Assembly (NCBI GenBank): GCA_003994795.1
Contig: AP018269.1
Location: forward strand, 1,491,346 to 1,555,345
Direction: 5' to 3'
DNA: 64,000 nucleotides
Source of the DNA: Cylindrospermum sp. NIES-4074
GTDB taxonomy: Bacteria > Cyanobacteriota > Cyanobacteriia > Cyanobacteriales > Nostocaceae
Part shown: positions 54,093 through 63,227 of the stretch, one piece after another
Layout of the letters: each line of letters begins with the position of its first letter
Position numbering within the stretch: the stretch's first letter is position 1
The notes under the pieces: generated by a model
What the model was told of the DNA's origin: nothing
Databases searched by the model: none
What the model saw: the letters and a program-made list of their open reading frames with translations, nothing else
Translations under genes and position numbers: made by a program

Positions 54093-56357
54093 CTAACTTG
54101 AGAGGAAAATGTACGCACCCCAAGCTTGTGCAGCAACGGCCAAAAAAGTAGACCAAATGGGATGAAGGCTATGAATGGTTTTCCCGTTTTGAGTTTGCAA
54201 GGTTTCGATATCAATCCAAGGCGTTGCCCCGCGCCGAAACCAACCTGTAACAGTAATCTGCCGACCAATCCAGTCTTGGGGATTGATTGACTGCCTCAGC
54301 CCAGGGAGGTGGTGTAATTTAACCAAACCAATGCTTGTTTGTAGCATCAAATCCTGTCCTAAGCAGTTGCTGACGCCACGGCGTCCCAATAGCTTGCCAA
54401 CAAGACGAACGTTGATACTGTCAATTGGCAGGGTTGAGGGGTTAGCTAATAGGTGAGGCAGTTGCTCCTCAGTTTGTGTGGTGGCAGGTTTGAGGTCAGG
54501 AAAAAAAGAATTAATCCGCATGACTGTGCCGATACTGAAGCCAATTAGCAAACAACCTGTAACGTAAGACCAATCCTGGTAGATCCACTTGAGGTTTAAC
54601 AAGTGAAGAGCGAATGCTGATTGCCAAACCAGCCAGATCAGACCTGCAAATACAAAACCGAGGGGAATTCCCAGCCAGGGAGCAATTTGTAATAAGAAGG
54701 ACTGAGGCTTAATCTTTAAGGTTTCTTGGCTTGTCAGATGAAGTTCAGTTTCTAGATGCCAGTGGCGGGCTATTTGGCAGAGGCGGGCGATGCGATCGCC
54801 AATTAAGGGATGGCTATTATTAATCGTAAACCATTGGCGATAGGGATTGAGATTTTCCCACAGCAAGAAAGAGTTAAAGGATATCTGACTAGCCATACTA
54901 CCCAAAGACAAGCTTTGTTGCCAGCTGACTGGTGTGAGGATATTTAAACTTTCTAACTGCCAACTGGTGTGTTCTTGTTTTTTAATATCACTAGCAACCC
55001 CCATCGACATTTTGAGTAAAGCGCGAATTAGCCCGTTGGGATTACCAGTAATTTCAGCAGCGCGGCGATCGCTATCATAAAGCCGTAACCGAGAGTTAAG
55101 CAAAGCAGTGCCAGTCAGCAGACACCAAACGCCATAGGCAAGACTAGCCAGAATTATCACCAGCCAGCGCCAAATTTTCTGTTTGATGCCATTTCCCCAC
55201 ATTGACGCTCGCTGATATAAGCTGTAAATCGGTAGTGTCACTAACAGCAACAGCGACATTACAGGCAAATCCCAACGTTCAATCTGCCCTACTGAAAGAG
55301 CATAAATAGCAGCTATTTCGTCATCTGCCAATTGCTCTAACAACCCCTGACTCACAACTATTCTGGCAGTGTGGGGTAGATTGCCATAGCTAAGAATCAT
55401 TGGTGCCAAGGTTGGCAAAATCCACAGCTTAGGAAGTGGTCGGTGATACTGTTGGCTAGTGCGTTGTAGCACCCTGAGTGCTTCACGGCTGTGGGTATGC
55501 AATATTTCTTTGGTCAACGGTTTTTGACCATAAAAGTTCGCCAGTAGCCAATCTAGCAACCAAGGTGATGCGGCAATCAGAACCACCAATACTAATAGTA
55601 ATAATGAGGTAGGATCGCGATATAAAAGCTGTAATGGCTCCAGATAAGGTAGTTTATTTAAAATCTGGTTGATCAAGCTCATTACAAACTTGAGTATTTC
55701 CCGCAACACCCAAAACAGGGCAATAAATGTTCCTACGGCCAGCAGCCGTGAGGGGATTAAGTTCGGCTTACGTAGGGGTTGCCATACTTTGGCGCGTTTT
55801 GCTTGCCGCCAATAAATACTGGATGCTTCAGTTTTCGAGGCGTTTGCAGGTACAACAGGCGCTTCTGCTACTGTATCTTGAAAGCCACTAGATGATATAT
55901 CTGGGGAATGAGCAGTATTGGTTTCTAAATCTTGGCTGCTATTAGATGATGAAATTGCAGTATTGGTTTCTAATACTGTTTGTTGTGCCTGCTGTTGTGA
56001 TGTAGCATCTGCGGCAGAATCCGAGTTTGATTGCTCAAAAGCCACAAATCCCGTGGTATTTTGCTTGGATTCTTTAGCACGTTTATTACGTTTTGTCAAA
56101 TGTTCAAGAGCGCGTGTTGCCCAGTCTTGAACTTGCGGATTATCACTCCCTATGAGATTTTCACACAGGGCGATCGCTCTGGGAACTTCGCCACTGCGTG
56201 CATAAGCCATGACTAGACCAACCTGGGCTTGTAAGCTAGCTTTGGCATTGTCTTGGCTGCTGGCAATAGGTTCTAGTTGCGTGATTGCTGCGTGGTAATT
56301 TCCCCGCTTGAGGGCAACTAAACCAGCCTCCAAAGACGATTCGACATGTGAAGGCAT
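54093..56357 (-). CDS. M48-like membrane protein with lost active site
   Basis: 754 aa from the ATG; a GTG 39 nt upstream is possible. N-terminal TPR-like region (about 1-95), a low-complexity Ser/Thr/Gln linker (100-180), then a membrane protein with the M48/HtpX fold. Where M48 proteases have HELGH, it reads LSVGQ within DDEIAAIYALSVGQIERWD (positions 354-358), and the third-ligand Glu region reads LRLYDSDRRAAE, without the expected Glu at REY. Surrounding fold residues are well kept. It is probably a pseudo-protease. The C-terminal 200 residues carry further helices and a beta domain. Confidence 0.85.
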   Translation of the reverse strand: MPSHVESSLEAGLVALKRGNYHAAITQLEPIASSQDNAKASLQAQVGLVMAYARSGEVPRAIALCENLIGSDNPQVQDWATRALEHLTKRNKRAKESKQNTTGFVAFEQSNSDSAADATSQQQAQQTVLETNTAISSSNSSQDLETNTAHSPDISSSGFQDTVAEAPVVPANASKTEASSIYWRQAKRAKVWQPLRKPNLIPSRLLAVGTFIALFWVLREILKFVMSLINQILNKLPYLEPLQLLYRDPTSLLLLVLVVLIAASPWLLDWLLANFYGQKPLTKEILHTHSREALRVLQRTSQQYHRPLPKLWILPTLAPMILSYGNLPHTARIVVSQGLLEQLADDEIAAIYALSVGQIERWDLPVMSLLLLVTLPIYSLYQRASMWGNGIKQKIWRWLVIILASLAYGVWCLLTGTALLNSRLRLYDSDRRAAEITGNPNGLIRALLKMSMGVASDIKKQEHTSWQLESLNILTPVSWQQSLSLGSMASQISFNSFLLWENLNPYRQWFTINNSHPLIGDRIARLCQIARHWHLETELHLTSQETLKIKPQSFLLQIAPWLGIPLGFVFAGLIWLVWQSAFALHLLNLKWIYQDWSYVTGCLLIGFSIGTVMRINSFFPDLKPATTQTEEQLPHLLANPSTLPIDSINVRLVGKLLGRRGVSNCLGQDLMLQTSIGLVKLHHLPGLRQSINPQDWIGRQITVTGWFRRGATPWIDIETLQTQNGKTIHSLHPIWSTFLAVAAQAWGAYIFLSS

Positions 56358-56465
56358 AGAAATTCTGGCACTCCAATTTCTTCTAACTGAATTCACGTTT
56401 GGGTAAAAATGCGTTCTTCAGCTACCCTGACAATCAATTGTGCGCCATACAGCCTCAGGAGTGAA

Positions 56466-58094
56466 TTATCCTTCCACTGGTTGTTGACCGGAAAATACCG
56501 GGGCGATCGCACTTAATTTCAATTCTGGATGGTCTCCCGCTAGTTGTTGACAATTCCATTCATTTCGGAACAGCAACACTGGGCGTCCCAGACTATCTTT
56601 AACCGTAGTGGTGTTGAATAAACGTCCCACCTTATTTAAAGCTTCCCAACCACCATCAACCCAACGGGCGACACTATAGGGCAATATTTCTAACAAGGTT
56701 TCCACACCATACTCATTTTGTAAGCGAAACTGCACTACCTCAAATTGCAACTGACCCACCGCTGCCAAAATTGGATCGCGTTTGGCTTCATCAATTGAAT
56801 GCATGATTTGTACAGCACCTTCTTCTCGCAATTCGGCAACGCCTTTTTGAAATTGCTTAAATTTTGAGGGGTTGGGGTTTCTCAGACTCGCAAATAATTC
56901 TGGTGAAAAATAAGGAATACCTTCATATTCCAGCTTTTGACCTGTATAAATTGTGTCGCCAATCGCGAATACACCAGGATTGTTTAAACCAATCACATCG
57001 CCCGGATAAGCCACATCAATCGATTCTCTTTCTTGGGCAAAAAGTTTTTGCGGACGAGACAGACGGACGAGTTTACCAGTGCGTGCATGGTTCACTGTCA
57101 TATCTTTTTCAAACTTTCCCGTACAGACCCGGATAAATGCTACGCGATCGCGATGTTTTGGGTCCATGTTAGCTTGGAGTTTGAAAACAAACCCTGAAAA
57201 TTCCGGGTAGCTAGGGGGAACTTCACCAACGCTGCTGTTGTGATTTCCCGGCTTAAGGGCATAGTCGAGGAAATACTTGAGGAATAATTCGACCCCGAAG
57301 TTGGTCATCGCACTACCAAAGAACACTGGTGTCATTGTCCCTTCATGCACCAACTGTAAATCTAGTTCTGACCCCGCACCCTCCAACAGTTCTAAATCAT
57401 TTTTCAGTTGGTGGTAAAGGTCTTGTTCTAGCAATTCTTCAATTTTGCTATCACCTAAATCGACCATTGTATCTCGTGCTTCCCGGCTACCGTGGGCGCT
57501 ACGTTCAAACAGGTGAATTTGTTGTTTGTGGCGGTCAAACACACCTTTAAAGCGATCGCCCATACCAATCGGCCAGTTTACTGCATAGGTCTGCAATCCT
57601 AACTCTTGCTCAATCTCATCCAACAGTTCTAAAGGTTCTCTTCCGGGGCGATCGAGTTTATTGACAAAAGTAAAAATCGGGATACCCCGTAGCTTACACA
57701 CCTCAAACAGTTTGCGGGTTTGGGGTTCCAAGCCTTTAGCAGCATCAATTAACATCACCGCATTATCTGCGGCAGCTAAAGTGCGATAAGTATCTTCACT
57801 GAAATCTTGGTGACCGGGAGTGTCTAATAAATTTATCTGACAATTCCGGTAAGCAAATTGTAACACCGTAGAAGTAATAGAAATACCCCGTTGTTGTTCC
57901 ATCGCCATCCAGTCAGAGGTAGCTTTACGCTGGGCCCGTCGCGCCTTTACCGCCCCAGCTTCATGAATCGCACCCCCGTATAAAAGTAGTTTTTCTGTGA
58001 GCGTAGTTTTACCAGCATCAGGGTGAGAAATAATCGCAAAGTTGCGGCGCAGTTCCACCGCTTCTAGCAGTTCTGACTCAAGTTCGTTTGACAT
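56466..58094 (-). CDS. prfC: Peptide chain release factor 3
   Basis: 542 aa translational GTPase. G1 [15 protein letters not shown] near residues 23-37, G3 [13 protein letters not shown]4 NKLDR; domains II and III follow with [14 protein letters not shown] and [12 protein letters not shown]3 recycles RF1/RF2 after termination. Full length. The gene upstream on the same strand is the M48-like gene's neighbour, 68 nt apart. Confidence 0.97.
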   Translation of the reverse strand: MSNELESELLEAVELRRNFAIISHPDAGKTTLTEKLLLYGGAIHEAGAVKARRAQRKATSDWMAMEQQRGISITSTVLQFAYRNCQINLLDTPGHQDFSEDTYRTLAAADNAVMLIDAAKGLEPQTRKLFEVCKLRGIPIFTFVNKLDRPGREPLELLDEIEQELGLQTYAVNWPIGMGDRFKGVFDRHKQQIHLFERSAHGSREARDTMVDLGDSKIEELLEQDLYHQLKNDLELLEGAGSELDLQLVHEGTMTPVFFGSAMTNFGVELFLKYFLDYALKPGNHNSSVGEVPPSYPEFSGFVFKLQANMDPKHRDRVAFIRVCTGKFEKDMTVNHARTGKLVRLSRPQKLFAQERESIDVAYPGDVIGLNNPGVFAIGDTIYTGQKLEYEGIPYFSPELFASLRNPNPSKFKQFQKGVAELREEGAVQIMHSIDEAKRDPILAAVGQLQFEVVQFRLQNEYGVETLLEILPYSVARWVDGGWEALNKVGRLFNTTTVKDSLGRPVLLFRNEWNCQQLAGDHPELKLSAIAPVFSGQQPVEG

Positions 58095-58228
58095 AAGTGT
58101 ATTTGTTTGCTTGTAAATTAAACTTAACTTAATTTTTTTCTACTTTAGCGAGTCTTTTAATCTTAAGACAACGATGCTCATGATAGGGTCGTAATATAAC
58201 CCGCAACTTGACTTAATGGGAGTAAAGA

Positions 58229-58570
58229 ATGTACGACACGGACAAGCGAAAGTTATTATCCGCACTGTCTCATGGAGCTATTTTCTTCAGCACCACGTTT
58301 ATATCTGTAGGTTTACCCATTGCCTTACTGTTCGTATCTGATGATCCTGTGGTTAAGGATAATGCCAAGGAATCTATCAATTTTCACTTTAATGTCTGGC
58401 TTTATGGCGGAATTATTGGCTTCCTGGTTTGGATCACATTTTTTTTACTGTTACCACTAGCAGGTCTAGGTTATCTGCTGCACTGGGGATTAACTATTTG
58501 GGCAATCATTCATGTTTTTAGCAATCCAGATCAACCATTCCGTTATCCTTTCATCTTCCGGATTCTCTAG
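58229..58570 (+). CDS. DUF4870 membrane protein
   Basis: 113 aa with three hydrophobic segments (about residues 15-38, 55-75, 78-98) and the family landmarks LSALSHGAIFF, AKESINFHFN and DQPFRYPFIF. Small membrane protein of unknown function. Confidence 0.88.
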   Translation: MYDTDKRKLLSALSHGAIFFSTTFISVGLPIALLFVSDDPVVKDNAKESINFHFNVWLYGGIIGFLVWITFFLLLPLAGLGYLLHWGLTIWAIIHVFSNPDQPFRYPFIFRIL

Positions 58571-58857
58571 CACAAATTATGGTATTTGGTAATTTAGTTT
58601 TTCACCAAAAATCTAAATTCCTGTCACCCAATTCTTCTGATTATTTGGGAGAATTTTTAAGATTCTTTTTCGCAAATACCTGTCGGAAAAAGTTCAATTA
58701 ACCTGTAAAATACAAAATTGCCCCACCGCTTCATCAACAGTAGGGCAAAGGACAGTTAAGCACTGTTTGTAGTGTGTCTGAAGGTCGCAAGCCGAATCCT
58801 GGCTTTTGTGACGCTTTGTTTTTTGTCCATGTACGTCGTTTTTCTTGATAAAAATTT

Positions 58858-59838
58858 ATGTTTCCTACTCATCGCCCCCGCCGTCTGCGTACCCATCCTC
58901 AATTGCGCCGCATGGTTCGTGAAACTGTTTTAACAACCAGTGATTTAATTTACCCGTTGTTTGCAGTACCAGGGGAAAAAATTGCTAATGAAGTGAAATC
59001 TATGCCGGGAGTTTACCAACTTTCGGTAGATAAAATTGTTGAAGAAGCCAAAGAAGTTTATGACTTAGGAATTCCCTCAATTATTCTCTTTGGTATTCCT
59101 GCTGATAAAGATGTTGATGCTACTGGTGCTTGGCATGATTGTGGTATTGTCCAACAAGCAGCAACAGCAGTAAAAGCAGCAGTTCCTGATTTGATTGTGG
59201 TGGCTGATACTTGTTTGTGTGAATACACCAGTCATGGTCATTGTGGTTATCTGCAAGTTGGTGATTTGACAGGCCGGGTTTTGAATGACCCCACCTTAGA
59301 ATTACTCAAAAAAACAGCAGTTTCTCAAGCCCAAGCCGGCGCTGATATCATTGCACCTTCGGGGATGATGGATGGTTTTGTACAAGCTATTCGTGCAGGT
59401 TTGGATGAAGCGGGATTTCAAGATACGCCGATTATGTCCTATGCTGCTAAATATGCTTCGGCTTATTACGGCCCATTTCGAGATGCAGCAGACTCGACAC
59501 CGCAATTTGGTGACAGACGTACTTATCAAATGGACCCAGGTAACGCCCGCGAAGCAATTAAAGAAATTGAGTTAGATATTGCTGAAGGCGCTGATATGCT
59601 CATGGTGAAGCCAGCTTTGGCATATATGGATATTATCTGGCGTGTGAAGGAAGCGAGCAATTTACCTGTAGCTGCTTACAATGTTTCTGGTGAGTATGCA
59701 ATGGTAAAAGCTGCTGCTTTAAATGGTTGGATTGATGAACAGCGTGTAGTTTTAGAAACTTTAACTGGTTTTAAACGCGCTGGTGCTGATTTGATTTTGA
59801 CCTACCACGCTAAAGATGCGGCTAGGTGGTTGAAATAA
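58858..59838 (+). CDS. hemB: Delta-aminolevulinic acid dehydratase
   Basis: 326 aa. Conserved N-terminal [16 protein letters not shown], zinc/cysteine region [16 protein letters not shown], the Schiff-base lysines in [17 protein letters not shown] and [10 protein letters not shown], and [10 protein letters not shown]. It condenses two 5-aminolevulinate molecules into porphobilinogen for haem and chlorophyll. Note three Cys of the zinc-type motif are kept. Confidence 0.96.
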   Translation: MFPTHRPRRLRTHPQLRRMVRETVLTTSDLIYPLFAVPGEKIANEVKSMPGVYQLSVDKIVEEAKEVYDLGIPSIILFGIPADKDVDATGAWHDCGIVQQAATAVKAAVPDLIVVADTCLCEYTSHGHCGYLQVGDLTGRVLNDPTLELLKKTAVSQAQAGADIIAPSGMMDGFVQAIRAGLDEAGFQDTPIMSYAAKYASAYYGPFRDAADSTPQFGDRRTYQMDPGNAREAIKEIELDIAEGADMLMVKPALAYMDIIWRVKEASNLPVAAYNVSGEYAMVKAAALNGWIDEQRVVLETLTGFKRAGADLILTYHAKDAARWLK

Positions 59839-59946
59839 GTTAAAGATTAATCTCACGCAAAGACGCAGAGGCGCGGAGAGAATTTAAGTGTGTTTGTGTT
59901 TGCGCGTGAGATTGTTGGCTTTTGGTTGCAAAATAGGACAATTGTT

Positions 59947-60228
59947 ATGTCTCAGCAATACTCAATCGAACAAATTCCCGTCAACTTCAACAAAATTATT
60001 CGGGAAGTTGAACAAGGTGAACAAATCAAAATCACCCAGCAAGGTAAACAGATTGCTGTGATTATTTCCACCGCAGAATATGAAAGATTATTAAATAAAG
60101 TACCAACTTTTGGGGAATCTATAGAACGATTTCGCCAAGAATATAATTTAGAGTCAGCAGATATTAATCCTGATGAAATTTTTGCAGGAGTGCGGGATAA
60201 ATCACCTGGACGGGAAATAATTTTCTAA
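59947..60228 (+). CDS. Phd/YefM-type antitoxin
   Basis: 93 aa from the ATG at 59947 (57 nt more of open frame upstream is unlikely). The N-terminal half is a Phd fold (IPVNFNKIIREVEQGEQIKITQQGKQIAVIIS). The C-terminal half (SIERFRQEYN ... REIIF) is probably the toxin-binding tail. No toxin gene follows; the following DNA is a hairpin array. Confidence 0.85.
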   Translation: MSQQYSIEQIPVNFNKIIREVEQGEQIKITQQGKQIAVIISTAEYERLLNKVPTFGESIERFRQEYNLESADINPDEIFAGVRDKSPGREIIF

Positions 60229-60249
60229 TTTTATGCGCTTCCTTAAAAT

Positions 60250-60356
60250 CTCGTTTCCAGGTAGAACCTGGAAATGCTCCTCAAAGCGGCTCTGCCGCGA
60301 ACAAGGGAGGCAGAGCCTCAACCTATCAGCATTCCCAGCCAGAGGCTGGGAACGAG
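60250..60356. repeat. Array of four tiny hairpins with AGA/TCT loops
   Basis: Hairpins: TTTCCAGGT-AGA-ACCTGGAAA (60254-60274), GCGGC-TCT-GCCGC (60286-60298), GAGGC-AGA-GCCTC (60307-60319) and TTCCCAGCC-AGA-GGCTGGGAA (60332-60352). The outer flanks read CTCGTTTCCAG and CTGGGAACGAG, forming imperfect inverted ends. Confidence 0.8.
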
Positions 60357-60430
60357 GCAATACTGTTTTAAGTAATAATACCGTTGTTTTAATAAGATAA
60401 CATTTTTTTGAAGTCGTTCAGTCGAGATAT

Positions 60431-60727
60431 TCATAAATTTAGGATGTACTGACTGATAATTTCTTTTAGCTCTTGAGGTGCAACACTTGCAATAGCTGCT
60501 CCCAAATCAGGACGGACAACCCACCACCAAAGCAAGGTTTCCAAGAGACTTGGTGGCTCTTCATTGGGACACCATTCAATATAACCTTTATTCACCCCAA
60601 TAAGATTGGCACAAATATCATTAGCTATAGCAACACGTTCATCTAATTTTTTAAACTGTACAATATCTTGCCAATTAACTTCATTGGGAATTGAGTTTAA
60701 AATTGATTGTAAATCTAAAGTCAGCAT
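60431..60727 (-). CDS. Small protein of unknown function
   Basis: 98 aa, acidic, with DIVQFKKLDERVAIANDICANL and a Trp-rich TLLWWWVV segment. Its ATG overlaps the TAA of a truncated upstream frame (TAATG), so it was the second gene of a pair. I do not recognise the family. Confidence 0.55.
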   Translation of the reverse strand: MLTLDLQSILNSIPNEVNWQDIVQFKKLDERVAIANDICANLIGVNKGYIEWCPNEEPPSLLETLLWWWVVRPDLGAAIASVAPQELKEIISQYILNL

Positions 60728-60790
60728 TAAACAGTTCCTCCAAAAACTCTAATAACTCTCATGCCAAAATCTTGTTGTTCTTCAAATGAA
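60727..60790 (-). pseudogene. Remnant 3' end of a gene
   Basis: Reads SFEEQQDFGMRVIRVFGG to TAA, which overlaps the start of the 98-aa gene. Its 5' part is replaced by the palindromic element at 60791-60949. Confidence 0.5.
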
Positions 60791-60949
60791 TAGGACTTAC
60801 GCAAAATATCTCTCAAACTCTTATTCCTCTGTGTCGCGCCAGTTGCTACAACGGGGGGAACCCCCGCAACGCACTGGCTTCTCTGCGCCTCTGCGGTATG
60901 CCGACCGCACCTACGCGAACGTTACTCCGTAACTCGTGCATAAGTCCTA
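60791..60949. mobile_element. MITE-like element with TAGGACTTACGCA ends
   Basis: Ends TAGGACTTACGCA (60791-60803) and TGCATAAGTCCTA (60937-60949) match as inverted repeats at 12 of 13 positions. The inside has GC-rich hairpins (CGGGGG/CCCCCG). It separates a truncated minus-strand gene from a truncated antitoxin copy. Confidence 0.75.
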
Positions 60950-61107
60950 TGAATTATGAAATATTTTTAAATGAAATACTAAGTTTTTGGGAATCGATAG
61001 AACGATTTCGTCAGGAATATAATGTAGAGTCAGCAGAAATTAACCCTGATGAAATTTTTGCTCAGGTGCGGGATAAATCACTGGGACGAGAGGTAATCTT
61101 TGAATAG
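60949..61107 (+). pseudogene. Truncated antitoxin copy
   Basis: 52 codons. From SIERFRQEYN to REVIFE it matches the C-terminal half of the antitoxin at 59947-60228 closely, but the Phd DNA-binding half is absent. Its apparent ATG uses the last bases of the adjoining palindromic element. A decayed duplicate, or possibly a small toxin-binding fragment. Confidence 0.7.
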
Positions 61108-61344
61108 CGATCGCACTTTTCTTCCTGACACAACAGCCAAAACCCTTGCACCGTAACCTAAAAACCTACTTTATTCACAGTTATTAAAAATTCTTATAGT
61201 TTAATTGTATTAAGCGCTACAGAAACCTGTGCAGTAAGAGTTTGCCAGAAGAGGAGGCGATCGCTTATAAAAGAAATATAATTGAAAATAGTTTTCAGCT
61301 GACTTAATCAAACATATTCTAAATTTTCACAGGGAGTATGGAAC

Positions 61345-61635
61345 ATGGATATGCAAGTCCTGAGAGAGCGTGCGGGGTTGAGCCGTACAGAAGTTGCCTT
61401 CAGGCTTGCAATCAGCGAAACCAGCGTTCGCAACTGGGAAGCTGGCCGTACTGAACCTACCATGACCCCAAAAAAATATTTAGATGCTTTGCGTTTGTTT
61501 AAATGTACACCTGAAGAATTGGCTGCTGCCAGTGAAAAGTCCATTAATCAGCGTCATAAGCGCAAACCAGGAAGACCAAAGCGCTTTCCAGATAGTCAGT
61601 TAACCCAAGTGAATGATTCTCCAGTGCATAGCTAA
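61345..61635 (+). CDS. XRE-family HTH regulator
   Basis: 96 aa. Helix-turn-helix (about 4-62, LRERAGLSRTEVAFRLAISETSVRNWEAG in pieces: AGLSRTEVAFRL, SETSVRNWEAG), followed by a basic tail with an AT-hook-like KPGRPKRF. Possibly regulates pdhB, 139 nt downstream, but that is only suggested by position. Confidence 0.88.
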   Translation: MDMQVLRERAGLSRTEVAFRLAISETSVRNWEAGRTEPTMTPKKYLDALRLFKCTPEELAAASEKSINQRHKRKPGRPKRFPDSQLTQVNDSPVHS

Positions 61636-61774
61636 TTGTCTGCTGGTAGTCCGTCAAGGCAAAATGGAACAGTACTGGCAAAAAACCCAACGTTCAACAA
61701 GTGCGATCGCTCACGGTATTTGCCACCGCAGCACGATAAGATTTCTAAAACAATAATCGTAACTAAAGGTCTAA

Positions 61775-62758
61775 ATGGCAGAAACACTATTTTTCAACGC
61801 CCTACGCGAAGCCATAGATGAAGAAATGGCCCGTGACTCTAGCGTATTCGTTCTCGGTGAAGATGTAGGACACTACGGCGGTTCCTATAAAGTTACCAAA
61901 GACCTGTACCAAAAGTATGGTGATCTGCGAGTTCTAGACACCCCCATTGCCGAAAATAGCTTTACTGGCTTGGCTGTGGGAGCAGCGATGACTGGGTTAC
62001 GACCGATAATTGAAGGCATGAACATGGGCTTTTTGCTCCTCGCCTTTAACCAAATATCCAACAACGCTGGGATGCTGCGCTATACTTCCGGTGGTAATTT
62101 TAAAATTCCGATGGTGATTCGTGGGCCTGGAGGTGTAGGAAGGCAGCTAGGAGCAGAACATTCCCAAAGACTAGAAACTTATTTTCAAGCTGTACCTGGG
62201 TTGAAGATTGTTGCCTGTTCCACACCTTACAACGCCAAGGGACTCCTGAAATCTGCTATCCGCGATGATAATCCGGTATTATTCTTTGAACACGTTCTGC
62301 TTTACAACTTGAAAGAAGACTTACCAGAAGAAGAATATCTTTTACCTCTGGATAAAGCAGAAGTCGTGCGTCGTGGTAAAGATGTGACAATCATCACTTA
62401 TTCTCGGATGCGGCATCATGTGCTACAAGCCGTGAAAACATTGGAAAAACAAGGTTATGATCCAGAAGTTATTGATCTAATATCACTCAAACCTTTAGAT
62501 TTTGATACAATTGGTGCATCAGTACGTAAAACCCATCGCGTGATTGTTGTCGAAGAGTCCATGCGAACTGCGGGTATTGGCGCAGAAGTGATTGCTTCTA
62601 TTAACGATCGCCTGTTTGATGAATTAGATGCCCCCGTGCTCAGGCTTTCTTCCCAAGACATCCCCACGCCTTACAACGGCAATCTAGAGCGACTAACCAT
62701 TGTTCAACCAGAGCAAATCGTGGAAGCAGTGGAAAAAATGGTGGCTCTGCGAGTCTAG
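61775..62758 (+). CDS. pdhB: Pyruvate dehydrogenase E1 beta subunit
   Basis: 327 aa. Landmarks are [42 protein letters not shown] and HSQRLETYF, and the C-terminal transketolase domain with [15 protein letters not shown]. It forms the E1 enzyme with PdhA, encoded elsewhere, and feeds acetyl-CoA to metabolism. Length is typical. Confidence 0.95.
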   Translation: MAETLFFNALREAIDEEMARDSSVFVLGEDVGHYGGSYKVTKDLYQKYGDLRVLDTPIAENSFTGLAVGAAMTGLRPIIEGMNMGFLLLAFNQISNNAGMLRYTSGGNFKIPMVIRGPGGVGRQLGAEHSQRLETYFQAVPGLKIVACSTPYNAKGLLKSAIRDDNPVLFFEHVLLYNLKEDLPEEEYLLPLDKAEVVRRGKDVTIITYSRMRHHVLQAVKTLEKQGYDPEVIDLISLKPLDFDTIGASVRKTHRVIVVEESMRTAGIGAEVIASINDRLFDELDAPVLRLSSQDIPTPYNGNLERLTIVQPEQIVEAVEKMVALRV

Positions 62759-63227
62759 GTAATTGGTAATTGGTAATGGGTAATTGGGGAAGAGAAAAAA
62801 CGATTACCAATTACCGAAACAGTGCTGAGTAACGAGTGCTGAGTAACGAGTAAAAAAGCTAGTAATTGCACTCGGCATCAGATTGGAAAGAGAGCAAGTG
62901 CCTTTAGGTATGGAGAATGTTAAGATTTGTGTCGAGATTGCTGCCAACGAAACCGGAGGCGGAGCGTCTCCGACTTCGTACAAAGCGTTCTCATGTCAAT
63001 CCCCCTAGTCCGCTATGGGGTTACTCAGCCCTCAGCACTCAGCACTTCAGCCGAAGCATCGAGCACTTCAGCCGAAGCATCGAGCACTTCAGCCGAAGCA
63101 TCGAGCACTTCAGCCGAAGCATCGAGCACTTCAGCCGAAGCATCGAGCACTCCTGAATAGTCATCACTCATGCTCATAACGCTGTAAAAGAGAGCTATCA
63201 TAACCTTTGTCAGTTGTGAGTTATGGT
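62759..63227. other. Intergenic region with tandem repeats
   Basis: 469 nt, no gene. It has GGTAATT tandem spacers (62757-62790), a two-copy GAGTGCTGAGTAAC repeat (near 62822-62851) and the 21-bp array at 63041-63151. secD follows with start at 63228. Confidence 0.6.
63041..63151. repeat. 21-bp tandem repeat array, five units
   Basis: Five exact units starting at 63041, 63062, 63083, 63104 and 63125, each with the core CTTCAGCCGAAG, then a partial unit. The same sequence reversed occurs twice at 38431-38494. Confidence 0.92.

Noticed and set aside
53861-54268. Minus-strand open frame of 135 codons
   Set aside because: It overlaps the 3' end of the M48-like gene in another frame and contains the terminator.
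59890-60727. Complete toxin-antitoxin pair
   Set aside because: The antitoxin has no adjacent toxin; the 98-aa protein is on the opposite strand and shows no toxin motif.
63041-63151. CRISPR array
   Set aside because: The 21-bp units are directly adjacent with no variable spacers, and no cas genes are near.
62917-63160. Open frames with repeated HFSRSIE or SSTSAEA
   Set aside because: Produced by the 21-bp tandem array; no other coding evidence.
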